Positions 44,521 to 52,988 of a stretch of 64,000 nt of DNA are shown piece after piece. How positions within the stretch are numbered: position 1 is the first letter of the stretch; each line of letters begins with the position of its first letter. A program made the position numbers and the translations under genes. Source of the stretch: an uncultured Bacteroidia bacterium (GTDB lineage Bacteria; Bacteroidota; Bacteroidia; Bacteroidales; Prolixibacteraceae); contig CAIUAN010000006.1 in NCBI GenBank assembly GCA_903897145.1, positions 1-64,000 on the forward strand, given 5' to 3'. The notes beneath the pieces are model-generated. The model saw only the letters and a list, made by a program, of their open reading frames with translations. It was not told where the DNA came from and ran no database searches.

Positions 44521-45237
44521 ATGAAAAATTTAATTCTTTTTCGTCCGTTAAGTAGACTTAGTCTGCTGTTTGTTGTGGCAGTTGCTTTTTATTCGTGCTC
44601 TGTATCACATAAATATGTGAAGGAGGCTAAGGCTAAATGGCAAAATGAAATAGGAGAGTTTAAGAAGCAGGATGTTGCTCATCCAGATCCTCAAGGGGCG
44701 GTGCTATTTACTGGAAGTTCGAGTATTCGATTATGGTCGACACTTGAGGCTGATGTTAAGCCATATCCTGTTATTCAGCGTGGTTTTGGAGGCTCTAAGT
44801 TCTCTGATTTAGCCGTTTATGCGAAGGAAATTATTTATCCTCATCAATTTATGGCCTTGGTGATTTTTGAGGCGAATGATATTACGGGTGACAAAACCGA
44901 TAAAACACCCAAAGAGGTTGCACGATTATTTGAAAATATTGTTCAGGTAGTTCGCGAAAAATATACTCGTAAGCCAATTTTTGTAGTTGCTATTACGCCT
45001 ACCTCCAGTCGTTGGAAGGTGTGGCCTCAAATTCAAGAGGCTAACCGATTGCTTCAAGAAGCTTGTCTAAAATTGCCGAATACCTATTTTATAGATACGG
45101 TACCATACTATTTAAAGAAGGATGGGAAGCCACGGGATGAGCTGTTCGGGAAAGATTATCTTCATCAAAATAGAGATGGGTATCGGATTTGGGGAACTCT
45201 AATTCGTAAAAAATTAGATGAAGTTTTAAAGCAATAG
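44521..45237 (+). CDS. SGNH/GDSL-type hydrolase lipoprotein
   Basis: A 238-residue putative lipoprotein esterase. Signal segment LSLLFVVAVAFYSC with a lipobox-like Cys at about 25. The SGNH blocks are: I, VLFTGSSSIRLWSTL (catalytic Ser about 61); II, RGFGGSKFSDL (Gly); III, VIFEANDITGDKT (Asn); V, GKDYLHQNRDGYRIWG (Asp-xx-His). The family includes acyl and carbohydrate esterases, often removing acetyl groups. The substrate cannot be read from the isolated context. ATG 44521 is preferred over a TTG nine bases upstream because it starts a standard signal peptide. Confidence 0.87.
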   Translation: MKNLILFRPLSRLSLLFVVAVAFYSCSVSHKYVKEAKAKWQNEIGEFKKQDVAHPDPQGAVLFTGSSSIRLWSTLEADVKPYPVIQRGFGGSKFSDLAVYAKEIIYPHQFMALVIFEANDITGDKTDKTPKEVARLFENIVQVVREKYTRKPIFVVAITPTSSRWKVWPQIQEANRLLQEACLKLPNTYFIDTVPYYLKKDGKPRDELFGKDYLHQNRDGYRIWGTLIRKKLDEVLKQ

Positions 45238-45270
45238 CGGAAATAGTTTAAAAATTAGCGCGGGAAAAGC

Positions 45271-45278
45271 TACCTTTG
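45271..45278 (+). promoter_or_regulatory. Promoter element of the DUF4494 gene (TACCTTTG)
   Basis: Perfect TAnnTTTG, predicted leader of about 99 bases. Confidence 0.5.
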
Positions 45279-45382
45279 TCGTTCGAGATTTTCACTCGCT
45301 TAGTTCAAGTTCCCTGATTCATAATCAGACGATGAATGAGTTTAAATCACCCCGATTTTCTAACTTAAATTAATTTTTCTCA

Positions 45383-45922
45383 ATGAATACTTGGTTTGAA
45401 TGTACTGCGAAATATGTTAAAATGGACGAGTCAGGCCACGAGCGGACTGTAGGAGAGACCTATTTGCTCGATGCCGTATCTTTTACGGAAGCCGAAAGTC
45501 GAATTTTCAAAGAGTTGGCTACCATGGTCACAGGCGATTTTATGGTTAGTCGGATCTCTAAGACGCGTATTTCGGAGATTATCCCGTCGGATACTGGCGA
45601 TCGTTGGTACAAAGCCAAGGTTACTTTTATCACTGTTGACGAGGAGAGTGGTAAAGAGAAACGCGTTTCGCAGATGGTCTTGGTGTTTTCTACCACAGTG
45701 AAGGATGCTTACGATCAAGTTATTGAGTCGATGCAAGGGATGATGGCCGACTTTGAAATTAGCGCGATAAGTGAGAGCACTATTTTAGATGTTTTCCCGT
45801 ATGAAGTTGGTGCTATTTTGCCTCCAGGTAACTTCACCTCGCTCGGTGCAGCAGCCTTGCCTGATATTGATGACTCAGATTTTTTGAGTGAGGTGCCTCA
45901 ACTTGGTGAGGAGGAGATTTAA
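45383..45922 (+). CDS. DUF4494 domain-containing protein
   Basis: A 179-residue cytosolic protein of a family known almost only from Bacteroidota and without assigned function. It appears to hold two copies of one motif: WFECTAKYVKMDESGHERTV with FTEAESRIFKEL (residues 4-43), then WYKAKVTFITVDEESGKEKR with VKDAYDQVIESM (about 74-118). The repeats share the same strand-helix layout and the same acidic turn. The C-terminal tail is rich in Asp and Glu (DIDDSDFLSEVPQLGEEEI). It is followed after 74 bases by a peroxiredoxin gene, but co-function is not implied. Confidence 0.85.
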   Translation: MNTWFECTAKYVKMDESGHERTVGETYLLDAVSFTEAESRIFKELATMVTGDFMVSRISKTRISEIIPSDTGDRWYKAKVTFITVDEESGKEKRVSQMVLVFSTTVKDAYDQVIESMQGMMADFEISAISESTILDVFPYEVGAILPPGNFTSLGAAALPDIDDSDFLSEVPQLGEEEI

Positions 45923-45996
45923 AGATGCTTATTAGATTCAAAATAAATTTTGAATTAATTATATTTTAGTTATTTAACACTTTAAAAATTATATTT

Positions 45997-46629
45997 ATGA
46001 GTACACTAGTTGGAAAAAAAGCACCAGAATTCAAAGCAAATGCCGTGATTAACGGTAATGATATTGTTGAAAATTTCTCTCTTGATCAATTTATTGGCAA
46101 GAAATATGTGGTATTTTTCTTTTATCCACTTGATTTTACTTTTGTTTGCCCTACAGAGCTTCTTGCTTTTCAAGAGAAGTTAGCTGAATTTGAAAAACGC
46201 GAAACAGCTGTTGTTGGTTGTTCTGTTGACTCTCAGTTCTCGCATTGGGCTTGGTTGAATACCGAAAAGAAAAATGGAGGTATTAAAAGCGTTAAATATC
46301 CTATCGTTGCCGATTTATCTAAAACTATTGCTGAGAACTATGGTGTTTTAGCAGGTGAATACGACATCGATGAAGAAGGAAAGTCTGTATTTAACGGAGC
46401 TCCAGTAGCTTACCGTGGTCTTTTCCTAATCGATAAAAAGGGTGTTGTTCGTCATCAGTTGGTTAATGACCTTCCTTTGGGTCGTAGTATTGACGAGGCT
46501 TTGCGCACGGTCGATGCCTTGCGTCACTTTGAAGAGTATGGTGAAGTGTGTCCTGCAAACTGGCAAGAAGGTAAGGATGCTATGAATGCAACCGCAGAAG
46601 GCGTTGCTGGTTATCTTTCGAATCACTAA
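45997..46629 (+). CDS. Typical 2-Cys peroxiredoxin (AhpC/Prx1 type)
   Basis: A 210-residue cytosolic thiol peroxidase reducing H2O2 and organic peroxides. The peroxidatic Cys is in DFTFVCPTELLAFQ (about Cys51) and the resolving Cys in YGEVCPANWQEGKD (about Cys188). The fold starts LVGKKAPEFKANAV, and the C-terminal extension with the YF-like helix end (EGVAGYLSNH) suggests a sensitive form. An AhpF reductase is not adjacent, so thioredoxin or another donor may recycle it. A strong palindromic terminator follows. Confidence 0.95.
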   Translation: MSTLVGKKAPEFKANAVINGNDIVENFSLDQFIGKKYVVFFFYPLDFTFVCPTELLAFQEKLAEFEKRETAVVGCSVDSQFSHWAWLNTEKKNGGIKSVKYPIVADLSKTIAENYGVLAGEYDIDEEGKSVFNGAPVAYRGLFLIDKKGVVRHQLVNDLPLGRSIDEALRTVDALRHFEEYGEVCPANWQEGKDAMNATAEGVAGYLSNH

Positions 46630-46646
46630 TCCAACGGATAGTTAAT

Positions 46647-46680
46647 AAAAAGGGAGCTCAATTGATTGAGCTCCCTTTTT
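46647..46680. terminator. Bidirectional terminator between peroxiredoxin and GroES-like genes
   Basis: Perfect inverted repeat with 16-base arms AAAAGGGAGCTCAATT-type sequence (GGGAGCTCAAT paired with ATTGAGCTCCC), flanked by A on the left and T on the right, so it works on both strands. Confidence 0.88.
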
Positions 46681-46699
46681 ATTTTTAACCATCTTCAGA

Positions 46700-47083
46700 C
46701 TATTCAAAAAGCCCCTCTTCGCGCACCGTCATAACAATGGCTGAGTGCGATAAGATGATGTATTTTTCCCCTTTGAACTCTATTTCATAACCCGATTTGG
46801 CAAGATAAATTGCCAGATCTCCAACTTTAGCTTGTAAGGGGACATATTTGGTCGATTCGTTCTTCTCCTTCCAAGGTTCTACCTCGTCGTTGATCGCTGG
46901 AATAGCAAAGCCTGGGCCTACTTTAATGATATATCCCGCTTGAATATTTTCTTTGTCAAGAACTGCAGCAGGAAGATATAGTCCAGATGTAGTTTGTTGA
47001 TTTGGGTTTTTAGGCTTGACAAGTACTTTGTCTCCAATCATGATGATCTTTTCTAGATCTTTTGCGTCAAGATTTAAACTCAT
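46700..47083 (-). CDS. GroES-like small chaperonin-family protein
   Basis: A 127-residue protein with a GroES-type beta fold: IIMIGDKVLVKPKNPNQQTTSGLYLPAA near the N-terminus (about 14-41), QAGYIIKVGPGFAIP (about 48-62) and the closing YEIEFKGEKYIILSHSAIVMTV. It differs from true GroES (about 95 residues, groES-groEL operon) in an inserted segment DEVEPWKEKNESTKYV and the absence of groEL next to it. It is a Bacteroidota paralogue whose partner is unknown. It lies 37 bases after the EEP-family gene and probably shares its transcript. Confidence 0.85.
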   Translation of the reverse strand: MSLNLDAKDLEKIIMIGDKVLVKPKNPNQQTTSGLYLPAAVLDKENIQAGYIIKVGPGFAIPAINDEVEPWKEKNESTKYVPLQAKVGDLAIYLAKSGYEIEFKGEKYIILSHSAIVMTVREEGLFE

Positions 47084-47120
47084 AGGTTTTACTTCTGCAG
47101 TGTTGAGTGTTTTGTGGTTG

Positions 47121-47960
47121 TTATTTCAATTGAGCTTCAATCCAAACTGGTAAATGATCGGAAGGGTATCGGTTATTGCTGGAGTCGGTAATAACTTTAT
47201 AATTATTTACTTCTACCATCTTATTGACGAAGATATAGTCGATTCTTTTCTCTAATTTACTTTGAATATCAAAGTCGTTAAAGGTTCCTATGGGGCCTTT
47301 GGGTGCCTCTTTGGTGATTTGCCTAGCATCCTTTAATTTCTGCTTGATCACTAATAGTGGTTTCTCTTCAGGGGTAAGATTGAAGTCGCCAGTTAATAAA
47401 AGTGGGTCTTTTCGATCTGTAATCTCACTGATTTTCTTTAAGATTAATTCTGCCGATCGAACTCTTGCCGTCACTCCGAGATGGTCGAAATGAGTGTTGA
47501 AGACATAGAATGTTTTATACGTTTCGTTCTCTTTAAATCGTCCCCAGGTACAAACTCTATTTAAAGCGGCATCCCAGCTTTTAGAGGGCATTTGAGGCGA
47601 TTTTGAGAGCCAGAAGGTTCCGTTTTCTAATAAGGTATAGCGTTGTGAATTGTAAAAGATTGCTGAGAACTCCCCATTGACATTTCCGTCATCACGTCCC
47701 ACCCCAACATAATCAAAGGTTTTCATCCCATCTTTAAGGTTCATAACCTGATCGAAAAGCGCCTCTTGGACACAGAAGATATCAGCCTTGTGCGTTTTTA
47801 GTAGTTTGATTACGGCTTCTCGACGCTTGGGCCAACTATTTTCGAGATCACCAGGATTGTTATATCGGATATTATAGGTGATCACATTCATAGGCTTCTG
47901 TGCAAAAGAGCTAAAGGATGCCACAAAGAAAAATAGGAACAATAGGAGGTTTGCTTTCAT
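47121..47960 (-). CDS. Secreted endonuclease/exonuclease/phosphatase (EEP) family protein
   Basis: A 279-residue exported metal-dependent phosphoesterase. Signal peptide at 1-20 (LLLFLFFFVASFSSFA). Catalytic motifs: NVITYNIRYNN (about 25-35, Asn), DIFCVQEALFDQV (metal Glu about 66), THFDHLG (about 151-157), LLTGDFNLTPEE (Asp and Asn, about 192), and YPSDHLPVWIE (His, about 266). Family members cleave DNA, phospholipids or inositol phosphates; being exported, a role in phosphate or nucleotide scavenging is possible. There is no canonical promoter element, and a long imperfect hairpin lies between it and the htpG stop. Confidence 0.9.
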   Translation of the reverse strand: MKANLLLFLFFFVASFSSFAQKPMNVITYNIRYNNPGDLENSWPKRREAVIKLLKTHKADIFCVQEALFDQVMNLKDGMKTFDYVGVGRDDGNVNGEFSAIFYNSQRYTLLENGTFWLSKSPQMPSKSWDAALNRVCTWGRFKENETYKTFYVFNTHFDHLGVTARVRSAELILKKISEITDRKDPLLLTGDFNLTPEEKPLLVIKQKLKDARQITKEAPKGPIGTFNDFDIQSKLEKRIDYIFVNKMVEVNNYKVITDSSNNRYPSDHLPVWIEAQLK

Positions 47961-48011
47961 TCGAATAAATTTTAATTGACGTGTTTATTAGGGTCTTTAA
48001 ATTCGAATGTA

Positions 48012-48054
48012 ACCTCCATAGGTTGAATTTTTAACAGATTCAACTTATGAAGGT
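48012..48054. repeat. Imperfect 17-bp inverted repeat between htpG and the EEP gene
   Basis: Arms at 48012-48028 and 48038-48054 match at 15 of 17 positions, with a 9-base loop. There is no T run on either strand, so it may be a stability hairpin at the htpG 3' end or a leader element of the EEP gene. Confidence 0.6.
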
Positions 48055-48087
48055 CACCTCGGTATGTTTGTTCTTGAAAAGTATGAA

Positions 48088-50136
48088 TTATTTCAAGATG
48101 GCGACGCTTCGTTTCACGAAATTATTAAGCGCTTCACCTTTTAGCATATTATTGGCTAATAGTGCAAGATCAACAAGCTGTTTTGCCAGGTCGTGAGAGC
48201 CACCAAAAGCTTCCAATGACTTGCGCTTTTTCTCTTCTGTCTCTGAGATTTTTTGTTCTGTGGCGGTAAGCAGATCTTTCTCCTCTTGGGTAATCTCTTC
48301 TTCTTTTTTGCCCTCTTTTAATTTCTCAAGTGTCTCTTTCTCTGATTTATATTTTGCAATTTCTTTACCAGAAATAGCAAGTTCTTTTTCCAAAGTCTCT
48401 TGCTTGTCGGTCATGATTTTTTTGATCAGGGGATGACTCACGTTGACCACTAGATTATAGCTGTCAGGAAGATCGCCGTAAAAGCTCATGCCGCTTTGCA
48501 TTTTCGACATGTCTTTCATTCTGCGCATAAACTCATTTTGTGTCACCACCATTGGAGTGGCAGATTCTCCAAGATCTTGAAAATCGATGATGAATTGACC
48601 GCGATCTTTCGGTGTGATCGCTTGGAATATTGGACTTAGCTCGTTTTTCTCATCGAGTGTTAAGACCTCTTTTTTCTCATCGTTTTTGGCAATTAATTTA
48701 TCAGCCACATCAGCATCTACGCGGACGAAGTGTTTCTCTGGGAATTTCTGTTCGAAATGATTCAATAGGGGAGTAGCCAGCACATCGTTCATGATTAATA
48801 CATCATACCCTTTTTGTTTAGCTGCCTCAATAAAGCTAAACTGTTCATCTTTATTTGTTGCATATAGATAGACTAGTTTATTGTCTTTATCCGTTTGATT
48901 GGCTCCAATTAAGTTTTCATATTCTTCCATCGTAAATGATTTCCCATCACTATTTTGGAAGAGGTAAAAATTTAAAGCTTTTTCATAGAATTTCTCATCT
49001 GTAAGCATACCATATTCGATAAACAGTTTAAGATCATTCCATTTGTTCTCAAATTCAGTTCTATTCTCTTTGAATAGTTCAGTCAGACGATCAGCTACTT
49101 TTTTAGTGATATGTCCACTGATCTTCTTTACATTCGAATCATTTTGCAGATAGGATCTTGAAACATTCAATGGAATATCTGGGGAGTCGATCACGCCATG
49201 CAAAAGTGTTAAAAACTCAGGGACTATTCCTTCTACTGCGTCTGTGACAAAGACCTGAGAGCAATAGAGTTGGATTTTATTTTTCTGAACCTCGAAATTG
49301 TTCTTCAGTTTTGGGAAATAAAGTATACCAGTCAGGTTGAATGGGTAATCAACGTTTAAATGAATATGGAATAGCGGTTCGTCACCAAAGGGGTATAGTT
49401 TATGATAAAAGTCTACATAGTCTTGCTCTTTTAAGTCGGCAGGTTTTTTCACCCATGCAGGCACAGTCTCATTGATCTGATTATCTTCTTCTGTCTCTAC
49501 CTGTTTCCCATCTTTCCAATCTTTTTTCTTGCCAAAGACAATTGGGGCAGGAAGGAATTTGCAATATTTATTCAGAAGTTCTGTAATTCGATTCTCTTCC
49601 AGAAACTCTTCAGAGTCAGCATTGACATGCATGATAATATCTGTCCCTACTTCTTCTTTTTCGGCCTCTTCAAGGGTGTATTCTGGCGAGCCGTCACAGA
49701 TCCAACGGACTGGTTTTGCTCCGTCTTGGTAAGATTTTGATATAATTTCAACCTCTTCTGAAACCATAAACGAGGAGTAGAATCCTAGTCCGAAATGGCC
49801 AATGATGGCATTGGCGTCGTCTTTATATTTTTCTAAGAACTCATTGGCCCCTGAGAATGCTATTTGGTTGATGAATTTTTCAACTTCATCAGAGGTCATT
49901 CCTATTCCGTTGTCAGAAATAGTGATTGTTTTAGCCTCTTTGTCAAGTTTGACAGATACTTTCAGGTTCTCTACACTTCCTTTATATTTTCCTGTCGATG
50001 CAATTGTCTTTAGTTTTTGGGTGGCATCAACGGCGTTTGAAACGATTTCACGAAGGAAGATATCGTGATCTGAATAGAGAAATTTCTTAATAATGGGAAA
50101 TAGGTTATCACTAGTAACCCCAATTTTACCTTTCAT
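48088..50136 (-). CDS. htpG: Molecular chaperone HtpG (Hsp90)
   Basis: ATP-dependent cytosolic chaperone, 682 residues, longer than the ~624 of Escherichia coli and as expected for Bacteroidota. N-terminal GHKL ATPase: FLREIVSNAVDATQKLK (about 27-43), ISDNGIGMTSDEVEKFI (about 73-89), IIGHFGLGFYSSFMV (about 111-125). The middle domain has the catalytic-loop Arg in LPLNVSRSYLQ-like IPLNVSRSYLQND (about 330). A charged Glu/Lys-rich insert near 600-625 precedes the dimerisation end. No heat-shock operator such as CIRCE is visible in the short upstream region; a one-mismatch promoter element is. Confidence 0.97.
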   Translation of the reverse strand: MKGKIGVTSDNLFPIIKKFLYSDHDIFLREIVSNAVDATQKLKTIASTGKYKGSVENLKVSVKLDKEAKTITISDNGIGMTSDEVEKFINQIAFSGANEFLEKYKDDANAIIGHFGLGFYSSFMVSEEVEIISKSYQDGAKPVRWICDGSPEYTLEEAEKEEVGTDIIMHVNADSEEFLEENRITELLNKYCKFLPAPIVFGKKKDWKDGKQVETEEDNQINETVPAWVKKPADLKEQDYVDFYHKLYPFGDEPLFHIHLNVDYPFNLTGILYFPKLKNNFEVQKNKIQLYCSQVFVTDAVEGIVPEFLTLLHGVIDSPDIPLNVSRSYLQNDSNVKKISGHITKKVADRLTELFKENRTEFENKWNDLKLFIEYGMLTDEKFYEKALNFYLFQNSDGKSFTMEEYENLIGANQTDKDNKLVYLYATNKDEQFSFIEAAKQKGYDVLIMNDVLATPLLNHFEQKFPEKHFVRVDADVADKLIAKNDEKKEVLTLDEKNELSPIFQAITPKDRGQFIIDFQDLGESATPMVVTQNEFMRRMKDMSKMQSGMSFYGDLPDSYNLVVNVSHPLIKKIMTDKQETLEKELAISGKEIAKYKSEKETLEKLKEGKKEEEITQEEKDLLTATEQKISETEEKKRKSLEAFGGSHDLAKQLVDLALLANNMLKGEALNNFVKRSVAILK

Positions 50137-50292
50137 ACTATGTTGATTTAATAAGTTAATATTTTTTATAAATATACTTCTGATGGTTATTCAAAGTGTA
50201 TGCCAAAAGGCATTTACTGACTTCCTGTCATAATTCACAGTTGGTCTGATAGGTGACAAGACAAAATTTCACACGTAACCTATGTTAAACGA

Positions 50293-50326
50293 CAAAGACC
50301 TCAATATATTAATATTGAGGTCTTTG
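50293..50326 (-). terminator. Hairpin after tRNA-Trp
   Basis: Perfect 15-bp stem (CAAAGACCTCAATAT and its complement) with a 4-base loop directly at the tRNA-Trp 3' end. The following T content is modest, so termination strength is uncertain. Confidence 0.65.
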
Positions 50327-50399
50327 CACGGGAGGAGCGACTCGAACGCCCGACACCTGGTTTTGGAGACCAGTGCTCTACCAACTGAGCTACACCCGT
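50327..50399 (-). tRNA. tRNA-Trp (anticodon CCA)
   Basis: A 73-base cloverleaf read on the minus strand: D arm GCTC/GAGC, anticodon stem CTGGT/ACCAG around CTCCAAA (anticodon CCA), T arm GGGCG/CGCTC with TTCGAGT, discriminator G. The acceptor stem ACGGGTG/CTCCCGT has one T-T opposition at position 6-67. CCA is not encoded. It follows tRNA-Ser by 5 bases. Confidence 0.94.
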
Positions 50400-50404
50400 A
50401 GAAG

Positions 50405-50489
50405 CGGAGAGAGAGGGATTCGAACCCCCGGTACCTCTCGGTACAGCGGTTTTCAAGACCGCCGCAATCGACCACTCTGCCATCTCTCC
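50405..50489 (-). tRNA. tRNA-Ser (anticodon TGA)
   Basis: An 85-base class II tRNA on the minus strand: acceptor GGAGAGA/TCTCTCC with discriminator G, anticodon stem GCGGT/ACCGC around CTTGAAA (anticodon TGA, reads UCA and relatives), a long variable arm TACCGAGAGGTA and T arm with TTCGAAT. CCA is not encoded. Confidence 0.95.
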
Positions 50490-50499
50490 AAAGCGTGTG

Positions 50500-50528
50500 C
50501 AAAAGTATACTTTATTTTGATTCGTCAA
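50500..50528 (-). promoter_or_regulatory. Promoter of the tRNA-Ser/tRNA-Trp unit (TTG-N18-TACTTTTG)
   Basis: TTG at 50526-50528 and perfect TAnnTTTG at 50500-50507 with 18 bases between; the tRNA begins 11 bases downstream. Among the best promoters in the window. Confidence 0.75.
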
Positions 50529-50712
50529 AAATTATCGGGCATTATTTTAAAAGAATTTAATGTTATCGGATAGATTAGTGGATTGTTGGATTTGTAAATT
50601 TTTTTTACTTGATTTGTCAAGTTAATTAATTTTACAACTGTTTCATAATTTATTTCTGATTATTCCTTCTAGCCCTAGAAAAGCTTGAATTAATTTTTTT
50701 TAATAATTTTTG

Positions 50713-50720
50713 TATATTTG
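50713..50720 (+). promoter_or_regulatory. Promoter element of the HU gene (TATATTTG)
   Basis: Perfect TAnnTTTG preceded by a T-rich tract; predicted leader of about 59 bases to ATG 50785. It rules out the longer frame that begins at 50710. Confidence 0.65.
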
Positions 50721-50784
50721 TGAATTATGTTTAACTTTCGACAAATCTGAATCTTCGTTTAATAATTTTAATTTCAAATTTACT

Positions 50785-51057
50785 ATGAACAAAACTCAAT
50801 TAATTGATGCAGTTGCTGCTGAGGCAGGACTAACTAAAGTTGATGCAAGAAAAGCTGTTGACGCTTTTGTAAAAGCAACTGGCGAACAACTTAAACAAGG
50901 TGAGAAAATCGCTCTTGTAGGATTTGGTACTTTCTCAGTGTCTGAAAGACCTGCACGTGAAGGTCGTAACCCACAGACTGGTGCAAAAATCAAAATTGCT
51001 GCTAAGAAAATTGTAAAATTCAAAGCTGGTAGCGAACTTAACGACTCTGTACAATAG
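50785..51057 (+). CDS. HU family DNA-binding protein
   Basis: A 90-residue nucleoid protein that bends DNA as a dimer. Family features: MNKTQLIDAVAAEAGLTKVD (helices 1-2), GEKIALVGFGTFSV (about 44-57), the DNA-contacting arm signature ERPAREGRNPQTGAKI (about 59-74) and the closing AAKKIVKFKAGSELNDSV. The Pro at the arm tip (NPQTG) is the intercalating residue. The reading frame extends upstream, but the promoter and the family start set ATG 50785. It is a single gene ended by a perfect palindromic terminator. Confidence 0.96.
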   Translation: MNKTQLIDAVAAEAGLTKVDARKAVDAFVKATGEQLKQGEKIALVGFGTFSVSERPAREGRNPQTGAKIKIAAKKIVKFKAGSELNDSVQ

Positions 51058-51069
51058 TCGTTTCAATCA

Positions 51070-51110
51070 GGCATAAAAAAAGGAGGTTTAAAACCTCCTT
51101 TTTTTATGCC
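51070..51110. terminator. Bidirectional terminator: perfect 20-bp inverted repeat
   Basis: Arms at 51070-51089 and 51091-51110 are exact complements around a single central base; the core GGAGGTTT/AAACCTCC is flanked by seven A and seven T. It lies between the convergent HU and MsbA-like genes and can terminate both. Confidence 0.92.
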
Positions 51111-51119
51111 TATACTTTT

Positions 51120-52943
51120 TTAGAAGCTCTGCATCCCGTGAAGCTTCTTGTAAATTCCTTCTAATGCAAGTAATTCTTCATGATTTCCGCGCTCTACAAT
51201 AGCTCCTTCGTGAAAAACACAGATTAAATCAGCATTCTTTATCGTCGAAAGTCGATGCGCAATCACAATGGAGGTTCTATTCTTCATGAGGTTCTCTAGC
51301 GCCTCTTGGACTAGTTTTTCCGACTCTGTGTCTAAAGCGGAGGTAGCCTCATCTAAAATCAAAATAGGTGGGTTTTTGAGCACTGCACGCGCAATAGAGA
51401 CCCGTTGACGTTGACCGCCAGATAATTTCCCTCCTCGGTCACCTATATTTGAATAATATCCTTCAGCCGTAGCAGCGATAAATTCATGCGCATTAGCAAC
51501 CTTCGCAGCCGCTTCTACTTGCTCTAAGGTTGCATTCTCAACACCAAAAGCAATGTTATTGAAGAAGGTATCATTGAATAATATTGGATCTTGGTTTACA
51601 TTGCCCATCAGTCCACGTAAGTCTGCAATTTTGTAATCGCGAACATCAATGCCATCCACGCAGATCTGCCCCTCACTGACATCATAAAATCGAGGTAAAA
51701 GATCTACAAAAGTTGACTTACCTGATCCTGACTGTCCAACTAAGGCAATAGTTTTACCAATAGGGATGGTTAGATTAACCTTTTTAAGGACATCATCATC
51801 TTGATAGCGGAAGGTTACCTCTTTGTATTCAATCTGAGAAACAAAGGTTTTTACGGCGATGGGATTTTCTTTATTGACAATATTGTTTTCTGCAAGCATC
51901 ACCATGTCAATTCGTTCCATCGATGCTAATCCTTTTTGGATCGCGTAAAACGCCGTGGTAAACGATTTCGCAGGATTAATAATACTATAGAAAAATACCA
52001 GATAGGTGATAAATCCTTGCGGAGTTAAGGCACTATTATGACTTAATACCAACTTGCCACCATACCATAACACCAAAACGATCACCGCTGTCCCTAAGAA
52101 TTCCGACATTGGATGAGCTAAATACCGGCGCCACATCAGCCCATTCATAATATGGTAATAGTCTGAATTTTGCTTCTCGAAATGCTCGCCAGCCTTTTTC
52201 TCTGCATTAAATGCTTTAATAATACGCAATCCACTGAGTGATTCTTCAATGGTAGAAAGCAATTCCCCCATTTTATTCTGTCCACGCATCGATGGTTTCT
52301 TTAGGCTCTTTCCAACTTTACCGATTAAATACCCAACTAAAGGGAGGATTAAAAAGACAAATAGAGTAAGCGACCACGACATATAAATCATAAAGGCTAA
52401 GGACATCAATATGATTAGTGGATCTTTTAAGAGCATCTCCAGTGAACTCATGATTGAGTTATCTATTTCCTGCACATCACCTGTCATACGAGCAATGATG
52501 TCTCCTTTCCGCTCTTCCGAGAAGAAACCAATTGGCAAATGAAGGATCTTGGTGTACAGTTTGTTTCGGATGTCGCGAACCACGCCATTGCGCAACGGAA
52601 CAAGCATATAGAGTGCCAAATAGGTGAAGAGCACTTTTAGAAACACCATAATCATCAGAAATATCCCGATGTATACGAGTGCTTTTTCGTTCCCGAACTT
52701 AAGGATGATATCGCTAAGCTGGTACATAATATTATCCTTTAGACTACCTACGGTAAGTGCAAGCTCGGCAGGTTTAGTGGCTATCACTTTCTGTGTGCCA
52801 AATAGAACCCCCAGCACTGGCTCTAATGCCGCAAACTGAAATGCCCCAAACATGGCAGCAAGCAGATTGAAGATAAACGCTCCCAAAACAAAGCGTTTAT
52901 ATGGCTTAACAAACCGTTTTAATAGAAGGTAAAGACCTTTCAC
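51120..52943 (-). CDS. ABC exporter, MsbA-like (fused permease and ATPase)
   Basis: A 607-residue half-transporter: six membrane helices over about 1-330 (LGAFIFNLLAAMFGAFQFAAL, VYIGIFLMIMVFLKVLFTYLAL and others), then an ATPase domain with Walker A GQSGSGKSTFVDL (about 394-406), Q-loop GNVNQDPILFN, signature KLSGGQRQRVSIARAVL (about 502-518) and Walker B PPILILDEATSALD. Proteins of this type flip lipid A or other lipids, or export drugs; MsbA-like lipid flipping is plausible given no partner gene. Initiation is at GTG 52941-52943. It follows purB by 45 bases. Confidence 0.9.
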   Translation of the reverse strand: MKGLYLLLKRFVKPYKRFVLGAFIFNLLAAMFGAFQFAALEPVLGVLFGTQKVIATKPAELALTVGSLKDNIMYQLSDIILKFGNEKALVYIGIFLMIMVFLKVLFTYLALYMLVPLRNGVVRDIRNKLYTKILHLPIGFFSEERKGDIIARMTGDVQEIDNSIMSSLEMLLKDPLIILMSLAFMIYMSWSLTLFVFLILPLVGYLIGKVGKSLKKPSMRGQNKMGELLSTIEESLSGLRIIKAFNAEKKAGEHFEKQNSDYYHIMNGLMWRRYLAHPMSEFLGTAVIVLVLWYGGKLVLSHNSALTPQGFITYLVFFYSIINPAKSFTTAFYAIQKGLASMERIDMVMLAENNIVNKENPIAVKTFVSQIEYKEVTFRYQDDDVLKKVNLTIPIGKTIALVGQSGSGKSTFVDLLPRFYDVSEGQICVDGIDVRDYKIADLRGLMGNVNQDPILFNDTFFNNIAFGVENATLEQVEAAAKVANAHEFIAATAEGYYSNIGDRGGKLSGGQRQRVSIARAVLKNPPILILDEATSALDTESEKLVQEALENLMKNRTSIVIAHRLSTIKNADLICVFHEGAIVERGNHEELLALEGIYKKLHGMQSF

Positions 52944-52988
52944 AAGCGTAGGTTATTAGTTTTTATGATCGTGGTTGACGATGTATAG

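Noticed and set aside
50269-50573. Several reading frames over the tRNA-Ser/tRNA-Trp region
   Set aside because: They are translations of the tRNA genes and flanks on either strand; the cloverleafs explain the sequence.
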